Below are positions 7,882-16,783 of a stretch of DNA of 64,000 nt, piece after piece. The DNA is from Gordonibacter sp. 28C. GTDB taxonomy: Bacteria; Actinomycetota; Coriobacteriia; Coriobacteriales; Eggerthellaceae. The position numbers and the translations under genes were made by a program. The DNA is taken from assembly GCF_003339845.1 (NCBI RefSeq), contig NZ_PPTR01000006.1, forward strand, positions 62,001-126,000, in the 5' to 3' direction. Positions within the stretch are counted from its first letter, which is position 1; every line of letters starts with the position of its first letter. The notes below the pieces were generated by a model. It was not told the DNA's origin. It did no database searches and saw nothing but the letters and a program-made list of their open reading frames with translations.

Positions 7882-8083
7882 CTCAGGCCAAGAGCGCGTC
7901 TGCTCTGCGGAGAAAGGAGCAGGATCTCCTTGGATCCCGGATGGCGAAGGGGCCTTGCGCAAGCGCTCGTTCATCGCTCGCGGCAGAGTTTGCCCCAGCG
8001 CTCGCGGCGGGCTATGATGGAACGCGACGACCGTCTGAGCCGAGGGCCGCGCATCGTCCAAACGTTTTCTGACAGGAGCCGCT

Positions 8084-8833
8084 ATGGAAAGCACTCGACA
8101 TCCGCTGCGCTGGATCGCGCCCATCGCCTACGTAGCGTCGATCAACGGGATCCTCGTGCTGGTCGGGCTCTCCATAGAGCTCGATCCGGAGTCGACCGGC
8201 ATGTTCGATGCGGGTTTCGCCGCGCTCGGACTGTGCACAGCCATCGCGTACGTCGGCGGGATCGTGGAGTGCATCGTGCTTTTCGCCCGCGAAGCCGAGG
8301 GCCGACTCGCCTTCGCGCGACGAGCGACGCTGCTCGTCAAGTTGGGACTCATTCCTTTCTTCTGCCTTGGCGGCCTCATCATGGCGATGCTGATGCTGCT
8401 GTCGCTGCATCCGGTTATGGCCATGCTCGGATGGGTGTCGCTGCCGTTCGCAGCCGCGATCGGCTGGATCACCATGATGGGAGGCTCCCTGTGGGCCATC
8501 GCCTATGCGGGCGGTCTGCGCGCCGAAAAGCGCATATCCACCGGCGAGTGCGTCGCCCACATCGTTCTGCAGCTGTTCTTCTTCGCGGACGTCGTCGACG
8601 CGATCGTCCTGTTCGTGCGCGGTCGCAAACGCGAGAAAGGCCCCGCTGCAGCGGCAACGCCTTACGGCGCGGCGTTCCCGAGCCAGCCCGGCGGATTCGC
8701 GCCGCCGTACCCGCCGGGAACCGTCCCTCCTGCGCAGGCGTATCAGCCGACGTACCCGCCGACCGCTCCGCCGCCGTATTCGCAGGGGACTCCCGCCCCG
8801 CTTCCGCCCGACCAGAGGCAGGATCCGCGATAA
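8084..8833 (+). CDS. Membrane protein of unknown function with proline-rich tail
   Basis: The 249-residue product has about five hydrophobic segments between residues 10 and 180 (for example APIAYVASINGILVLVGLSI and LLVKLGLIPFFCLGGLIMAM). It ends in a cytoplasmic-looking tail rich in Pro, Ala and Tyr (about 195-249). The start at 8084 follows CAGGAG. I do not recognise a named family; the layout resembles small integral membrane proteins of actinobacteria whose tails bind partners, but the function is unknown. Confidence 0.75.
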   Translation: MESTRHPLRWIAPIAYVASINGILVLVGLSIELDPESTGMFDAGFAALGLCTAIAYVGGIVECIVLFAREAEGRLAFARRATLLVKLGLIPFFCLGGLIMAMLMLLSLHPVMAMLGWVSLPFAAAIGWITMMGGSLWAIAYAGGLRAEKRISTGECVAHIVLQLFFFADVVDAIVLFVRGRKREKGPAAAATPYGAAFPSQPGGFAPPYPPGTVPPAQAYQPTYPPTAPPPYSQGTPAPLPPDQRQDPR

Positions 8834-8990
8834 CACGTCAGCCGCCGTGCGCCCCTTGAAAATGCACGTGCACGGGAAATAGCGTGATGAACGCGAGGAA
8901 TTCTCGCTGAGCGCACCCAGCACCGTCATACTGTGACAACGAAAATACGAGAACAGACCGAAACACCTTTCGAGAACAGGAGAACCCTCC

Positions 8991-10205
8991 ATGGGAAACT
9001 GCCTCGTCGCGCAGTCCGGCGGCCCCACCGCCGTCATCAACTCCAGCCTGGCCGGCGTCGTGCGCGCCAATCAGCTGAACCCCGTGTACGACCGCGTGTT
9101 CGGCGGCCTGTACGGCATCGAGGGCACGCTGGACGGCCTGCTGTACGACCTCACCGACCTCACGGGGCACGACATCGAGCTGCTGCAGCAAACGCCGTCG
9201 TCCGCCTTGGGCACGTGCCGCTACAAGCTGAAGCGCGGCAACGACGCCGACTACCGCCGCCTGGTTGAGGTGATGGACGCGCACGACATAACCACCATGT
9301 TCTATATCGGCGGCAACGACTCCATGGACACGGTGGACGCGTTGGCCGAGTGGGCGCGCGACAACGCGCCGGGCAAGCGGTTCATCGGCATCCCGAAGAC
9401 CGTGGACAACGACCTCGTGCCCGTGGACCACTGCCCCGGCTTCCCGAGCGCCGCGAAGGTGGCTTGCGAGATCACCCACGCCACGCACCTCGATTACGAC
9501 GCGTACACGCGCCCCGAGGTGTTCGTGCTCGAGGTCATGGGCCGCGACGCGGGATGGCTCGCCGCCAGCTGCTGCGTCACCGGCGACGTGGACCTGCTCG
9601 TGCTGCCGGAGGTCGACTTCGACCAGGACGCGTTCTTGGCCGAGGTGCGCAAGAAGTTCGACGAGAAGGGCAAGTGCTACATCGTGACGTCCGAAGGGGC
9701 GCACTTCGCGGACGGAACGTACCTGTCGGCCGGCAACGCCGCCGACGACGGGTTCGCGCACGCCGTGCTGGGGGGCGCCGCGGCCGCCATCAAGCAGATG
9801 GTCGTGGACGCCGGCATCGTGCCGCGCGGCGTGGTGCAGGACCTGTCGCGCGCGGCTCGCTCCAGCAACTTCGCCCAGAGCATCGTCGACCGCACCGAAG
9901 CCTGGGAGCTGGGCATGAGCGCCCACATGCGCAGCGCCGACCCCGCGTTCACCGGCCAGGTGGTGGGCGTGCGCCGCGACGAGGCCGCCGCCGCGCAGGG
10001 CTCCTACAACGCGAAGTTCTTCTCCGCGCCCGCCAGCGAGTTCGCGAACTTCGTGAAGCACTTCCCCGCCGAGTGGATCCTGCCGAACTACCAGGGCATC
10101 GCGCCGGAGGCGCTCGAGTACTTCCGCCCGCTCATCAAGGGCGAGCCGCGCGTCATCATGGAGGGCGGCATCCCCGCGACCATCGTGCCGTTCAACCGAC
10201 GCTAG
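8991..10205 (+). CDS. pfkA: 6-phosphofructokinase, PPi-type
   Basis: The 404-residue enzyme phosphorylates fructose 6-phosphate to the 1,6-bisphosphate in glycolysis. The phosphate-binding loop AQSGGPTAVINSS is at residues 7-19. GGNDS (107-111) has Asp110 where ATP enzymes have Gly, and PKTVDND (135-141) has Lys136 where ATP enzymes usually have Gly; both are marks of pyrophosphate-using enzymes, which save ATP in fermenting cells. The third position of GGNDS is Asn rather than the usual Asp. MGRDAGW and the C-terminal half complete the fold. The start at 8991 follows an AGGAG ribosome site. The gene appears monocistronic. Confidence 0.88.
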   Translation: MGNCLVAQSGGPTAVINSSLAGVVRANQLNPVYDRVFGGLYGIEGTLDGLLYDLTDLTGHDIELLQQTPSSALGTCRYKLKRGNDADYRRLVEVMDAHDITTMFYIGGNDSMDTVDALAEWARDNAPGKRFIGIPKTVDNDLVPVDHCPGFPSAAKVACEITHATHLDYDAYTRPEVFVLEVMGRDAGWLAASCCVTGDVDLLVLPEVDFDQDAFLAEVRKKFDEKGKCYIVTSEGAHFADGTYLSAGNAADDGFAHAVLGGAAAAIKQMVVDAGIVPRGVVQDLSRAARSSNFAQSIVDRTEAWELGMSAHMRSADPAFTGQVVGVRRDEAAAAQGSYNAKFFSAPASEFANFVKHFPAEWILPNYQGIAPEALEYFRPLIKGEPRVIMEGGIPATIVPFNRR

Positions 10206-10207
10206 CA

Positions 10208-10242
10208 GCGGTGGCGGCGGCGCAGACTGCCGCCGCCACCGC
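10208..10242 (+). terminator. Strong GC hairpin just after the phosphofructokinase gene
   Basis: GCGGTGGCGGCGG (10208-10220) pairs perfectly with 10230-10242, immediately after the stop codon. There is no T-tract, so it may act as a transcript-stabilising hairpin rather than a classical terminator. Confidence 0.45.
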
Positions 10243-10473
10243 CCGCCTACGCAGCGTGCGCACGTCGCGACCCAGGTAGCCGCCCCCCGCGAGCGCCGAC
10301 CCCCCCCCCGCCGCCACCGTTGTCGGCCCCGGGCCGCAAGGCGCTGCGGGACAGGTCGACAACGGGCCAGCTCTTTCGGGGCGACAATGTCAGCCCAGTC
10401 GCCCAGTCGTCCCGGTCGCCTTACCGGGGCGCGCGAGAGCAGGCAGTCGAAGCAGCGGCTGCGCCTCGGTGCG

Positions 10474-10590
10474 CTACGATTGGTGCACGGGCAGCTTCGT
10501 GCCGTCGTCCACGAGGAAACAGCCGCTGCCACGTTCGAGCTCCCTAAACTTTTGCTCCAAGCGCAGTATCTGCACAGATGAAAGTCTCAA
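10474..10590 (-). pseudogene. Short protein-like open frame, possible gene remnant
   Basis: On the minus strand the frame ending in a TAG at 10474-10476 reads VQILRLEQKFRELERG, then a segment containing CFLVDDGTKLPVHQS before the stop. Its composition is more protein-like than the shadow frames around it. The frame can begin at a TTG (10590), giving 38 residues, and a TGA lies a few codons further upstream. No ribosome site is visible. It may be a small gene or the 3' end of a decayed gene. It occupies the 10206-10635 gap, where nothing else but the hairpin above was found. Confidence 0.3.
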
Positions 10591-10635
10591 CGCTTCTATA
10601 CTTGTTCGCGCTCAAAAGGCGCGTGAGGAGGAAGC

Positions 10636-11940
10636 ATGCTCGGAAACCAGCAAGGCCGAAAGACGATGTCGGACCGCCGCGCCATCGGCGCTGCCGCGGC
10701 GCTTACGGCAACGTTGCTCGCGCTGACCCTTGCAGCAGGATGCTCGGCAGCCCCTTCGGAAACAGCTGCGGAAGAGGCACCGCGAACCGAATTCGGCACG
10801 GTAAGCGATGCGGAAGGCAGTGCCAACCCGGACGCCACCGCCCCAAGCGCCGCGACCGCCAAGCCCGCTCCGACGCCGACGTTCGACGAGCGCGCCGCCG
10901 AGAAGACAGCCGCGCTTACGCTCGAGCAGAAGGTAGCGCAACTGTTCGTCGTGCGGCCCGAGGCCATCACCGGCGTCGACACCGCCACCCAGGCCGGCGC
11001 CGTCACGCAGGAGGCACTGCACGCCTATCCGGTGGGCGGCATCGTGTACTTTCAGAAGAACCTGCTCTCCGCCGACCAAACCAAGGAGATGATCGTGAAC
11101 TCCCAGGCGTACGCGCAGGATGCGTGCGGGCTGCCGCTGCTCGTGGGCGTGGACGAGGAAGGCGGCACCGTGAGCCGCATCGGCGGTAACCCCGGCTTCG
11201 CCGTGCCGAACGCGGGCAACATGGCCGACGTGGGTGCCGCCGGCGACCCGGCGCAGGCGCAGGCCGTGGCCGCCGCCATCGGCGGCTACCTGCGCGAGCT
11301 GGGCTTCAACCTCGACTTCGCGCCCGACGCCGACATCTGCGGCGATCCGGCCGTCGACGTCATGGCGCTGCGCTCGTTCGGCGGCGACCCCACGCTCGTG
11401 GGCAGCATGGTGGCCGCGCAGGTGAGGGGCTTCTCCGAGGCGGGCGTGCTCTGCGCCGCCAAGCACTTCCCCGGCATCGGCGGCGTGCTGGGCGACAGCC
11501 ACGAAAGCACCATCGTGTCGAACAAGACGCTCGACGAGCTGCGCGCGTGGGAGCTCGTGCCCTTCGAGGCGGCCATCGAAGCCGGCGTGCCCCTGGTGAT
11601 GGTTGGGCACCTCACCGCGCCGAACGCCACTGGCAACGACGTGCCCGCCTCCATCAACTCCGTCATCGTCACCGACCTGCTGCGTGGCGAACTGGACTAC
11701 GAGGGCCTCGTCATCACCGACTCCATGGGCATGGGCGCCGTGGGCGGCTTCTGCACACCCGACCAAGCGGGCGTCGCGGCCCTGCAAGCCGGGGTGGACC
11801 TCGTACTCATGCCCGAAGATTTCGCCGCCGCCTACCAGGGCGTCCTCGATGCCGTGAGCTCGGGAGCGCTTTCCGAGGAGCGCATCGACCGGTCCGTCAC
11901 CCGCATCGTGAAAGCGAAGCTGGCGCTGACCGAGAGCTAA
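10636..11940 (+). CDS. Glycoside hydrolase family 3 lipoprotein (beta-N-acetylhexosaminidase, NagZ-like)
   Basis: The 434-residue product begins with a lipoprotein signal ending LAAGC (Cys36), then a low-complexity linker rich in Ala, Thr and Pro to about residue 85. The catalytic barrel follows, with the NagZ-family motif KHFPGIG (276-282) and the mobile-loop Asp287 and His289, which in NagZ act in acid/base catalysis. ITDSMGM supplies the nucleophile Asp362. NagZ enzymes remove GlcNAc from peptidoglycan fragments; the lipobox places this one on the outer face of the membrane, where it could work in wall turnover. The ribosome site GAGGAGG precedes the start. It converges with the MFS gene, sharing four bases. 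Confidence 0.85.
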   Translation: MLGNQQGRKTMSDRRAIGAAAALTATLLALTLAAGCSAAPSETAAEEAPRTEFGTVSDAEGSANPDATAPSAATAKPAPTPTFDERAAEKTAALTLEQKVAQLFVVRPEAITGVDTATQAGAVTQEALHAYPVGGIVYFQKNLLSADQTKEMIVNSQAYAQDACGLPLLVGVDEEGGTVSRIGGNPGFAVPNAGNMADVGAAGDPAQAQAVAAAIGGYLRELGFNLDFAPDADICGDPAVDVMALRSFGGDPTLVGSMVAAQVRGFSEAGVLCAAKHFPGIGGVLGDSHESTIVSNKTLDELRAWELVPFEAAIEAGVPLVMVGHLTAPNATGNDVPASINSVIVTDLLRGELDYEGLVITDSMGMGAVGGFCTPDQAGVAALQAGVDLVLMPEDFAAAYQGVLDAVSSGALSEERIDRSVTRIVKAKLALTES

Positions 11941-13217
11941 CGGAGAGCTGCCGCCGGCGCCTCGGGCGAGGTTTCGCCCTCCCCCGCCGGCAGGCCGCGC
12001 TTGAGCACGCGGTACGTGAGTCCCGCGATGGCGAACGCCACCAGCATGGTGCCCACCGCCACGGGAACCAGGTTGCCGCGCAGCGCGTCGAACAGGCCGC
12101 CGTACACCAGCTGCCCCACCGGCTGCGCGCAGTTCGCCAGGGACATGGCCAGCGCGATCACCTTCCCCACCAGATGGGCGGGCGTTTCCATCTGGATGAA
12201 CGAGATGGCTTGGATGCTGAACATCGTCGCGCACGCCATACTGGCGAACAGGCTGGCCAACAGCACCCCGTAGGCTGCCATCGCATCCATCGGCACGCCC
12301 AGCACCACGGCCACCGGCATAAGTGAAAGCGCGGCCACCAGCAGGAACACCGGCGCCTTGCGCAGGCTCAGGCGATTGCCCAGCGCGCCCACCGCCACGC
12401 CGCCCGCCAGGCCGCCCAGCGCGAGCGCGCCTTCCGCGAAGCCCATGAACTGGTTCGGCAACCCCAAAATCTGCGTCACGGTGACGGGCGTGCCGATGAT
12501 GATGAAGGCCGACACCGTGACGTTGATGCCCGCGACCAGGAAGATGGTCTTCAAGATGACCGGCCGCTCATGGCGAAGGAAGGCGAGGCTCTCAGCCAGA
12601 TCGCCCACCACCGTGCGCACGACGCCCTGCCCGCGCTCGACGCGCTGGAAGGGGATGCGGACGAACGCCACGATGAGCACGGCCGAAAGGGCGAACGCCG
12701 CGCCTGCCACCATCACCACGGGCTCGATGCCGAACAGACCGAACACCAAACCGCCGATCACGGGGCCCACCAGGCCCGACAGGGCGCTAATCTGGCTCAC
12801 GATGGCGGTGGCCCGCACCACGTTCTCGCGCGGCACCATGAACGGCACGGCCGCCTGCACCGTGGGCTGGTACACGCTCTGCACCGCGTACAGCACGATG
12901 AGCGCGCAGATGGACATGCCGATGAGGTCGACCGTGCCGTCGAGCGCCAGAAACGCCGCGCACGTCAGCGCCAGCAGCACGTCGAGCGACGCCATGATGC
13001 GCCGCTTGTTCACGCGGTCGGCCGCCACGCCGCCGATGGGCGTGAGCAGCAGGTACGGCAGCCACGCTGCCGCCGACACCGCCCCCATGAGCGCGGCCGA
13101 CCCCGTCACGTTCAGCACGTAGAGCGGCAGGGCGAAGCGCAGCACCGCGTCGCCGAACAGCGATGCGATCTGCACGATGACGACCGACACGAACGATCGG
13201 TTGAACAAGGTTGCCAT
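11937..13217 (-). CDS. Major facilitator superfamily exporter
   Basis: The 426-residue protein has about twelve membrane segments and the MFS loop motif between segments 2 and 3 (GGVAADRVNKRRIM). It resembles the MFS_3 / enterobactin-exporter-like group that pumps drugs or siderophores out of the cell using the proton gradient. I chose the ATG at 13217 (MATLF) because AAAGGA lies correctly upstream; an ATG at 13238 has poor spacing. A TetR gene lies 169 bp upstream on the same strand. Near-matching palindromes lie before both genes, so the pair is probably a regulator and its efflux pump. Confidence 0.85.
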   Translation of the reverse strand: MATLFNRSFVSVVIVQIASLFGDAVLRFALPLYVLNVTGSAALMGAVSAAAWLPYLLLTPIGGVAADRVNKRRIMASLDVLLALTCAAFLALDGTVDLIGMSICALIVLYAVQSVYQPTVQAAVPFMVPRENVVRATAIVSQISALSGLVGPVIGGLVFGLFGIEPVVMVAGAAFALSAVLIVAFVRIPFQRVERGQGVVRTVVGDLAESLAFLRHERPVILKTIFLVAGINVTVSAFIIIGTPVTVTQILGLPNQFMGFAEGALALGGLAGGVAVGALGNRLSLRKAPVFLLVAALSLMPVAVVLGVPMDAMAAYGVLLASLFASMACATMFSIQAISFIQMETPAHLVGKVIALAMSLANCAQPVGQLVYGGLFDALRGNLVPVAVGTMLVAFAIAGLTYRVLKRGLPAGEGETSPEAPAAALR

Positions 13218-13235
13218 GGTTCGATTCCTTTCTTT

Positions 13236-13258
13236 CATACCTTCGGTTGGTATGTATC
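13236..13258 (-). promoter_or_regulatory. Putative TetR operator before the MFS gene
   Basis: CATACC (13236-13241) and GGTATG (13249-13254) form an inverted repeat with a 7-bp spacer, continuing as GGTATGTAT. The right half is identical to that of the palindrome upstream of the tetR gene (14180-14200). It lies between the MFS ribosome site and the upstream tetR stop. Confidence 0.55.
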
Positions 13259-13386
13259 TTGGCTAAAAAAGATGCTGCTCGAAGCAGCGTAGCGCCGCAG
13301 CCTTACGAGGAGTGCGGCAGGTGCAGCCGACGACGCGGTGCGCGGCGGCGTGTGGCGCGGCGGGCGGCGAACCTGCGATCATCGGA

Positions 13387-14064
13387 TCATGCTCGCCCTC
13401 CCCTCTCCTGCAGCTTCTGCTCGTAACCGCTGCGGAAGTCCTCGAGCATGCCGGTGATGCGTCCGGGCTTGACGTTCAGCCCCATGAGGTGCAGCAGCTC
13501 CACGTAGTAGTCCATGCGGCGACGCAGCTGGTCGGCATCGGTCATGCGGAACATCGGGCTCACCCACAGGTTCGCCAGCATGAGCACGACCTCGGCCATC
13601 TCGCGCGGATGCTCGGTGCGGATGGTGCCGTCCTCCATCCCCTGCCGGATGATGGGCTCCACGAACCGCGGAGCCACTTCCTCGACGATAGACCGGTACT
13701 GCATACCCAGAAAACGGCTGTTCTTCACCGGGTCGGGCTCGACGGCCACCTCGGCGCTCAAGGGCAGCTGCGGACCATCCATCGACGCCTCGAACAAGGC
13801 CTGCATTTTCTCGAGGCCGGTCATGCGCGGATCGTCGCGAATGGCCACCAGCTCCTTCATGAGCGGCGCGCTTTCGCGTTCGATGGCCGCGTCGAGGATG
13901 TCCTCCTTCGATTTGAAGTGATGGTACACCGCGCCTTTCGTCACGTTCAAGTTGTCGACGATGTCCTGAATGGTGGTGTGCTCGAACCCCTTCTCCACGA
14001 ACAGGCGCATGGCCACGTCGAGGATGCGGCCCACCGTCTCCTCGGGATGCTTGTTGCGCGCCAC
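13387..14064 (-). CDS. TetR-family transcriptional repressor
   Basis: The 225-residue protein has the TetR helix-turn-helix at about residues 25-50 (TIQDIVDNLNVTKGAVYHHF), followed by an all-helical ligand-binding domain. These repressors leave DNA on binding a small ligand. The GTG at 14064 is chosen because GAGGAGGG lies just upstream; the frame continues 5' without a ribosome site. The perfect palindrome at 14180-14200 lies before this gene and a related site lies before the downstream MFS gene, which argues for autoregulation plus control of the pump. Confidence 0.85.
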   Translation of the reverse strand: MARNKHPEETVGRILDVAMRLFVEKGFEHTTIQDIVDNLNVTKGAVYHHFKSKEDILDAAIERESAPLMKELVAIRDDPRMTGLEKMQALFEASMDGPQLPLSAEVAVEPDPVKNSRFLGMQYRSIVEEVAPRFVEPIIRQGMEDGTIRTEHPREMAEVVLMLANLWVSPMFRMTDADQLRRRMDYYVELLHLMGLNVKPGRITGMLEDFRSGYEQKLQERGGRA

Positions 14065-14179
14065 GGGCCCTCCTCTCAGGTAGACGAACAAACAGATGAT
14101 CCAGATGAAGCACCTCAGCCGGTACGCAGTACAGGCCGACGACCTGCCGCCCGCTCCCAGCGCGCGACGAATACGCTCT

Positions 14180-14200
14180 ATACATACCAATGGTATGTAT
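14180..14200. promoter_or_regulatory. Perfect 21-bp palindrome, putative TetR operator
   Basis: ATACATACC (14180-14188) and GGTATGTAT (14192-14200) are perfect inverted copies around AAT. It lies between tetR (minus) and the M50 protease gene (plus), so it could control both. Its right half recurs at 13249-13258 before the MFS gene. Confidence 0.65.
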
Positions 14201-14298
14201 CATACGCTATGCAGCGTCGCGGGGCAAGGGACGATTTCGTGAGCGATATGAGATACTGTGACGGTACTTCGGTGAGAGCGATCGAGAAAGGCAGGGGC

Positions 14299-15528
14299 GT
14301 GTCCGGCAAGAAAAGCGTGCAAAAGCGGGGCCTGGCGACGAAAGCACTGATCGTCGCGCTGTTCACGGTGTTCGGCGCGGCAGTCGGCTACCTTGCGGGC
14401 CACTTGACTCGCGGCACGGAGAGTCCCGATGCCGATCCCCTGGGCACCGCCGCATGGATCGTGGCGCTCGTACTGCTCTTGGCGGCGGCCTACTTCCTGC
14501 AGGTGGTCGTGCACGAGGCGGGGCACCTTGCGTTCGGGCTGGCCACCGGCTACCGGTTCCGCTCGTTTCGCGTGGGCAGTCTCATGCTGGTCCAGCAGGA
14601 CGGTCGCCTGCACTTCAGGCGGTTCTCCGTGCAGGGGACGGGCGGCCAGTGTCTCATGGCGCCGCCCGACCTCGTGGACGGACGCATCCCCTACCGGCTC
14701 TACAACCTGGGCGGCGCGCTGGCGAACGTGCTCGTCGGCCTGGCCGCCGCTGTGCCAGCCTTCCTGCTGCCGAAGGGGCTCAGCACCGCCTTCTTCGCGT
14801 TCGTCGCCATCATCGGGCTCGCGTTCGCGTTGACGAACGGCCTACCGCTCACCGTGGGCGGCGTGAACAACGACGGCAAGAACCTGCGAGCGGCAGGCGA
14901 GGGTCCCGAGGCGCTGCAGGCATTCTGGACCATATTGAAGATCAGCGAGGCTCAGGCGGACGACGTGCGGACGAAGGACATGCCCGCCGCGTGGTTCGCC
15001 GCACCCGCCGAGCCCGAGCAGCTGCGCAACCTCCTCGTGGCCTCCGTGGCCGTCGTCGCCTGCAGCCGGTTTCTGGACGAAGGGCGCATCGCCGAGGCTG
15101 CCGAGGCCATCCGCAACCTGTTGGAAGGCGAGACCAGTATGCTCGGCCTGCATCGCTCGCTGCTGAAAATCGACCTCGCGTACTGCGAGCTCATGGCCGG
15201 GAAAGGGGCGCAGGAGGTGGAGCGCATCTTGGACGCCGACGCCCGCAAGCTCATGAAGGCCATGAAGAATTACCCGTCCGTGCTGCGCACGCGCCACGCC
15301 CTGGCGCTTCTGGCCGAAGGCGATGAGGAGAAGGCCCGGCGCGTCCGCGAGGAGTTCGGCCGCATGGCGACGCGCCACCCCTACCCAAGCGAGATAGAAG
15401 GCGAGCGGGAGCTGATGGACGCCGCTGCCGCCCGTTTTAGCGAGCGCGTTGAGTGCGAGACCGCCGCCCGCATGGCCAAAGCGCAGGGAATCGGCACGCA
15501 CGCAACCGAGGAAGGAGCACCCGCATGA
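14299..15528 (+). CDS. M50-type membrane metalloprotease
   Basis: The 409-residue protein has several hydrophobic segments in the first half. The zinc-protease motif HEAGH (His72, Glu73, His76) lies in the second membrane segment, and a second M50-like motif with a conserved Asp appears in NGLPLTVGGVNNDGKNL. The C-terminal half is soluble and helical. M50 enzymes cleave proteins within membranes; the substrate is unknown. The start is uncertain: GTG 14299 follows AAAGG with good spacing, while ATG 14248 or 14209 would add 17 or 30 residues. Its stop overlaps the next start (ATGA), so the two genes are coupled. Confidence 0.72.
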   Translation: MSGKKSVQKRGLATKALIVALFTVFGAAVGYLAGHLTRGTESPDADPLGTAAWIVALVLLLAAAYFLQVVVHEAGHLAFGLATGYRFRSFRVGSLMLVQQDGRLHFRRFSVQGTGGQCLMAPPDLVDGRIPYRLYNLGGALANVLVGLAAAVPAFLLPKGLSTAFFAFVAIIGLAFALTNGLPLTVGGVNNDGKNLRAAGEGPEALQAFWTILKISEAQADDVRTKDMPAAWFAAPAEPEQLRNLLVASVAVVACSRFLDEGRIAEAAEAIRNLLEGETSMLGLHRSLLKIDLAYCELMAGKGAQEVERILDADARKLMKAMKNYPSVLRTRHALALLAEGDEEKARRVREEFGRMATRHPYPSEIEGERELMDAAAARFSERVECETAARMAKAQGIGTHATEEGAPA

Positions 15529-15920
15529 CCGCCCACGAATGGCTCGACGAATGGCTCGACGAATACCTGCTGGACAAACCCGGCGCAACCAAAGACTACA
15601 AGGTCGAATGGGAGTGGTGGCGCTATCAGGTGGGCGGCAAGATGTTCGCGGCAACCATGCAACCCGGCGAGCAATACCACGAGTACGCGGGCCTCAACCT
15701 GGTGTCGTTGAAGTGCGATCCCGTGTGGAGCGAACGGCTGCGCGCCGATTGGGGCGGCGACATTCTGCCCGGCTTCTACGCCGACAAACGATGCTGGATA
15801 TCCGTCGACCTCGACGGCGCCGTGCCCGAGGACCTGCTGCGCGATCTGTGCGACCACTCGTACGCCCTCGTCTTCGCCAAGCTGACGAAGAAGCTGCAAC
15901 GCGAGATAGCCGGCGAATAG
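15525..15920 (+). CDS. MmcQ/YjbR-family protein
   Basis: This 131-residue protein matches the YjbR fold: an N-terminal helix, then DYKVEWEWWRYQVGGKMFAA, the KCDPVWSERLRADWGGDILPGFYADKRCWISVDLDG core and a closing helix. The family resembles double-wing DNA-binding proteins, but its biochemical role is not settled. The start codon at 15525 overlaps the stop of the M50 protease by ATGA and has GGAG upstream, so they are co-translated. Confidence 0.85.
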   Translation: MTAHEWLDEWLDEYLLDKPGATKDYKVEWEWWRYQVGGKMFAATMQPGEQYHEYAGLNLVSLKCDPVWSERLRADWGGDILPGFYADKRCWISVDLDGAVPEDLLRDLCDHSYALVFAKLTKKLQREIAGE

Positions 15921-16121
15921 CACCGCCCGTCAAACAGCGCGTCCGATGGAAGACGCACGGGCCCTGCGCCGCCAAACCGCTCGATTCCAACCGCGAACGA
16001 GTGCGGCCGTGCGCCGAAAACGCCGCACGCGCGCCATCGCCCGCCTGTGCGCAGAAGACCGCCCTGCCATAATCAAGCCGACACCCCTTTGAACGCGCAT
16101 GCGACGACGGAAGGCGGCTCC

Positions 16122-16676
16122 ATGAAAGGCTTCGAGCGCGACGACCTCCTGCTCTCCCTCTGCGGGCTGAACTGCGGGCTGTGCTCGATGCGCGTGGGAG
16201 GCTACTGCCCCGGATGCGGGGGCGGCGCCGGCAACCAGGGCTGCGCCATCGCGCGATGCGCGCGGGAGCGGACGGGTATCGAGTACTGCTACCAGTGCGC
16301 CGAGTTCCCCTGCCGCCACTACGACGGCATCGACGCGTACGACCTGTTCGTCACCCATCTCAACCAGCTTGAGAACCTGGAGCGCGCGAAGCGCATCGGC
16401 CCGGACGCCTATCGGGCCGAGCAGCGGGAGAAGGCCGCCGCCCTCGCGCTGCTGCTGGACCGCTGCAACGACGGCCGACGCAAGACACTGTTCTGCCAAG
16501 CTGCGAACCTGCTCGATCTCGACGACGTGCGCCGCGCCATGGAGCGCATCGAGCCCGTGGCCGTCGACGACGCCGTGCCGCTCAGGGAACGCGCCGCCTT
16601 CGCAGCCGACACGCTCAAGGACCTGGCCGCCGAACGCGGCATCGACCTCAAGCTGCGCAAGAAGCCGAAAGCGTAG
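16122..16676 (+). CDS. DUF3795-like cysteine-rich protein
   Basis: The 184-residue product opens with dense cysteines: CGLNCGLCSMRVGGYCPGC (about residues 14-32), GCAIARC and YCYQCAEFPC. This pattern of about ten cysteines in 55 residues is that of the DUF3795 family, common in anaerobes and probably metal or cluster binding. The rest is charged and helical. The start has GGAAGG upstream. It stands alone between YjbR and the HxlR gene, so no pathway can be assigned. Confidence 0.78.
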   Translation: MKGFERDDLLLSLCGLNCGLCSMRVGGYCPGCGGGAGNQGCAIARCARERTGIEYCYQCAEFPCRHYDGIDAYDLFVTHLNQLENLERAKRIGPDAYRAEQREKAAALALLLDRCNDGRRKTLFCQAANLLDLDDVRRAMERIEPVAVDDAVPLRERAAFAADTLKDLAAERGIDLKLRKKPKA

Positions 16677-16783
16677 CGGACGGCGGCGAGCCCGCCAACG
16701 TCGCTCGCCATCGACGCACGCTGCTCGCTGCCGTTGCCGCGCCCATCGGCGGCAACCGCCAGCCGCCGAGCAAGCGCCGCACG

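Noticed and set aside
13312-14298. 5' extension of the M50 protease frame over the TetR gene
   Set aside because: The extension is antisense to tetR and crosses its operator; ribosome-site evidence puts the start near 14299.
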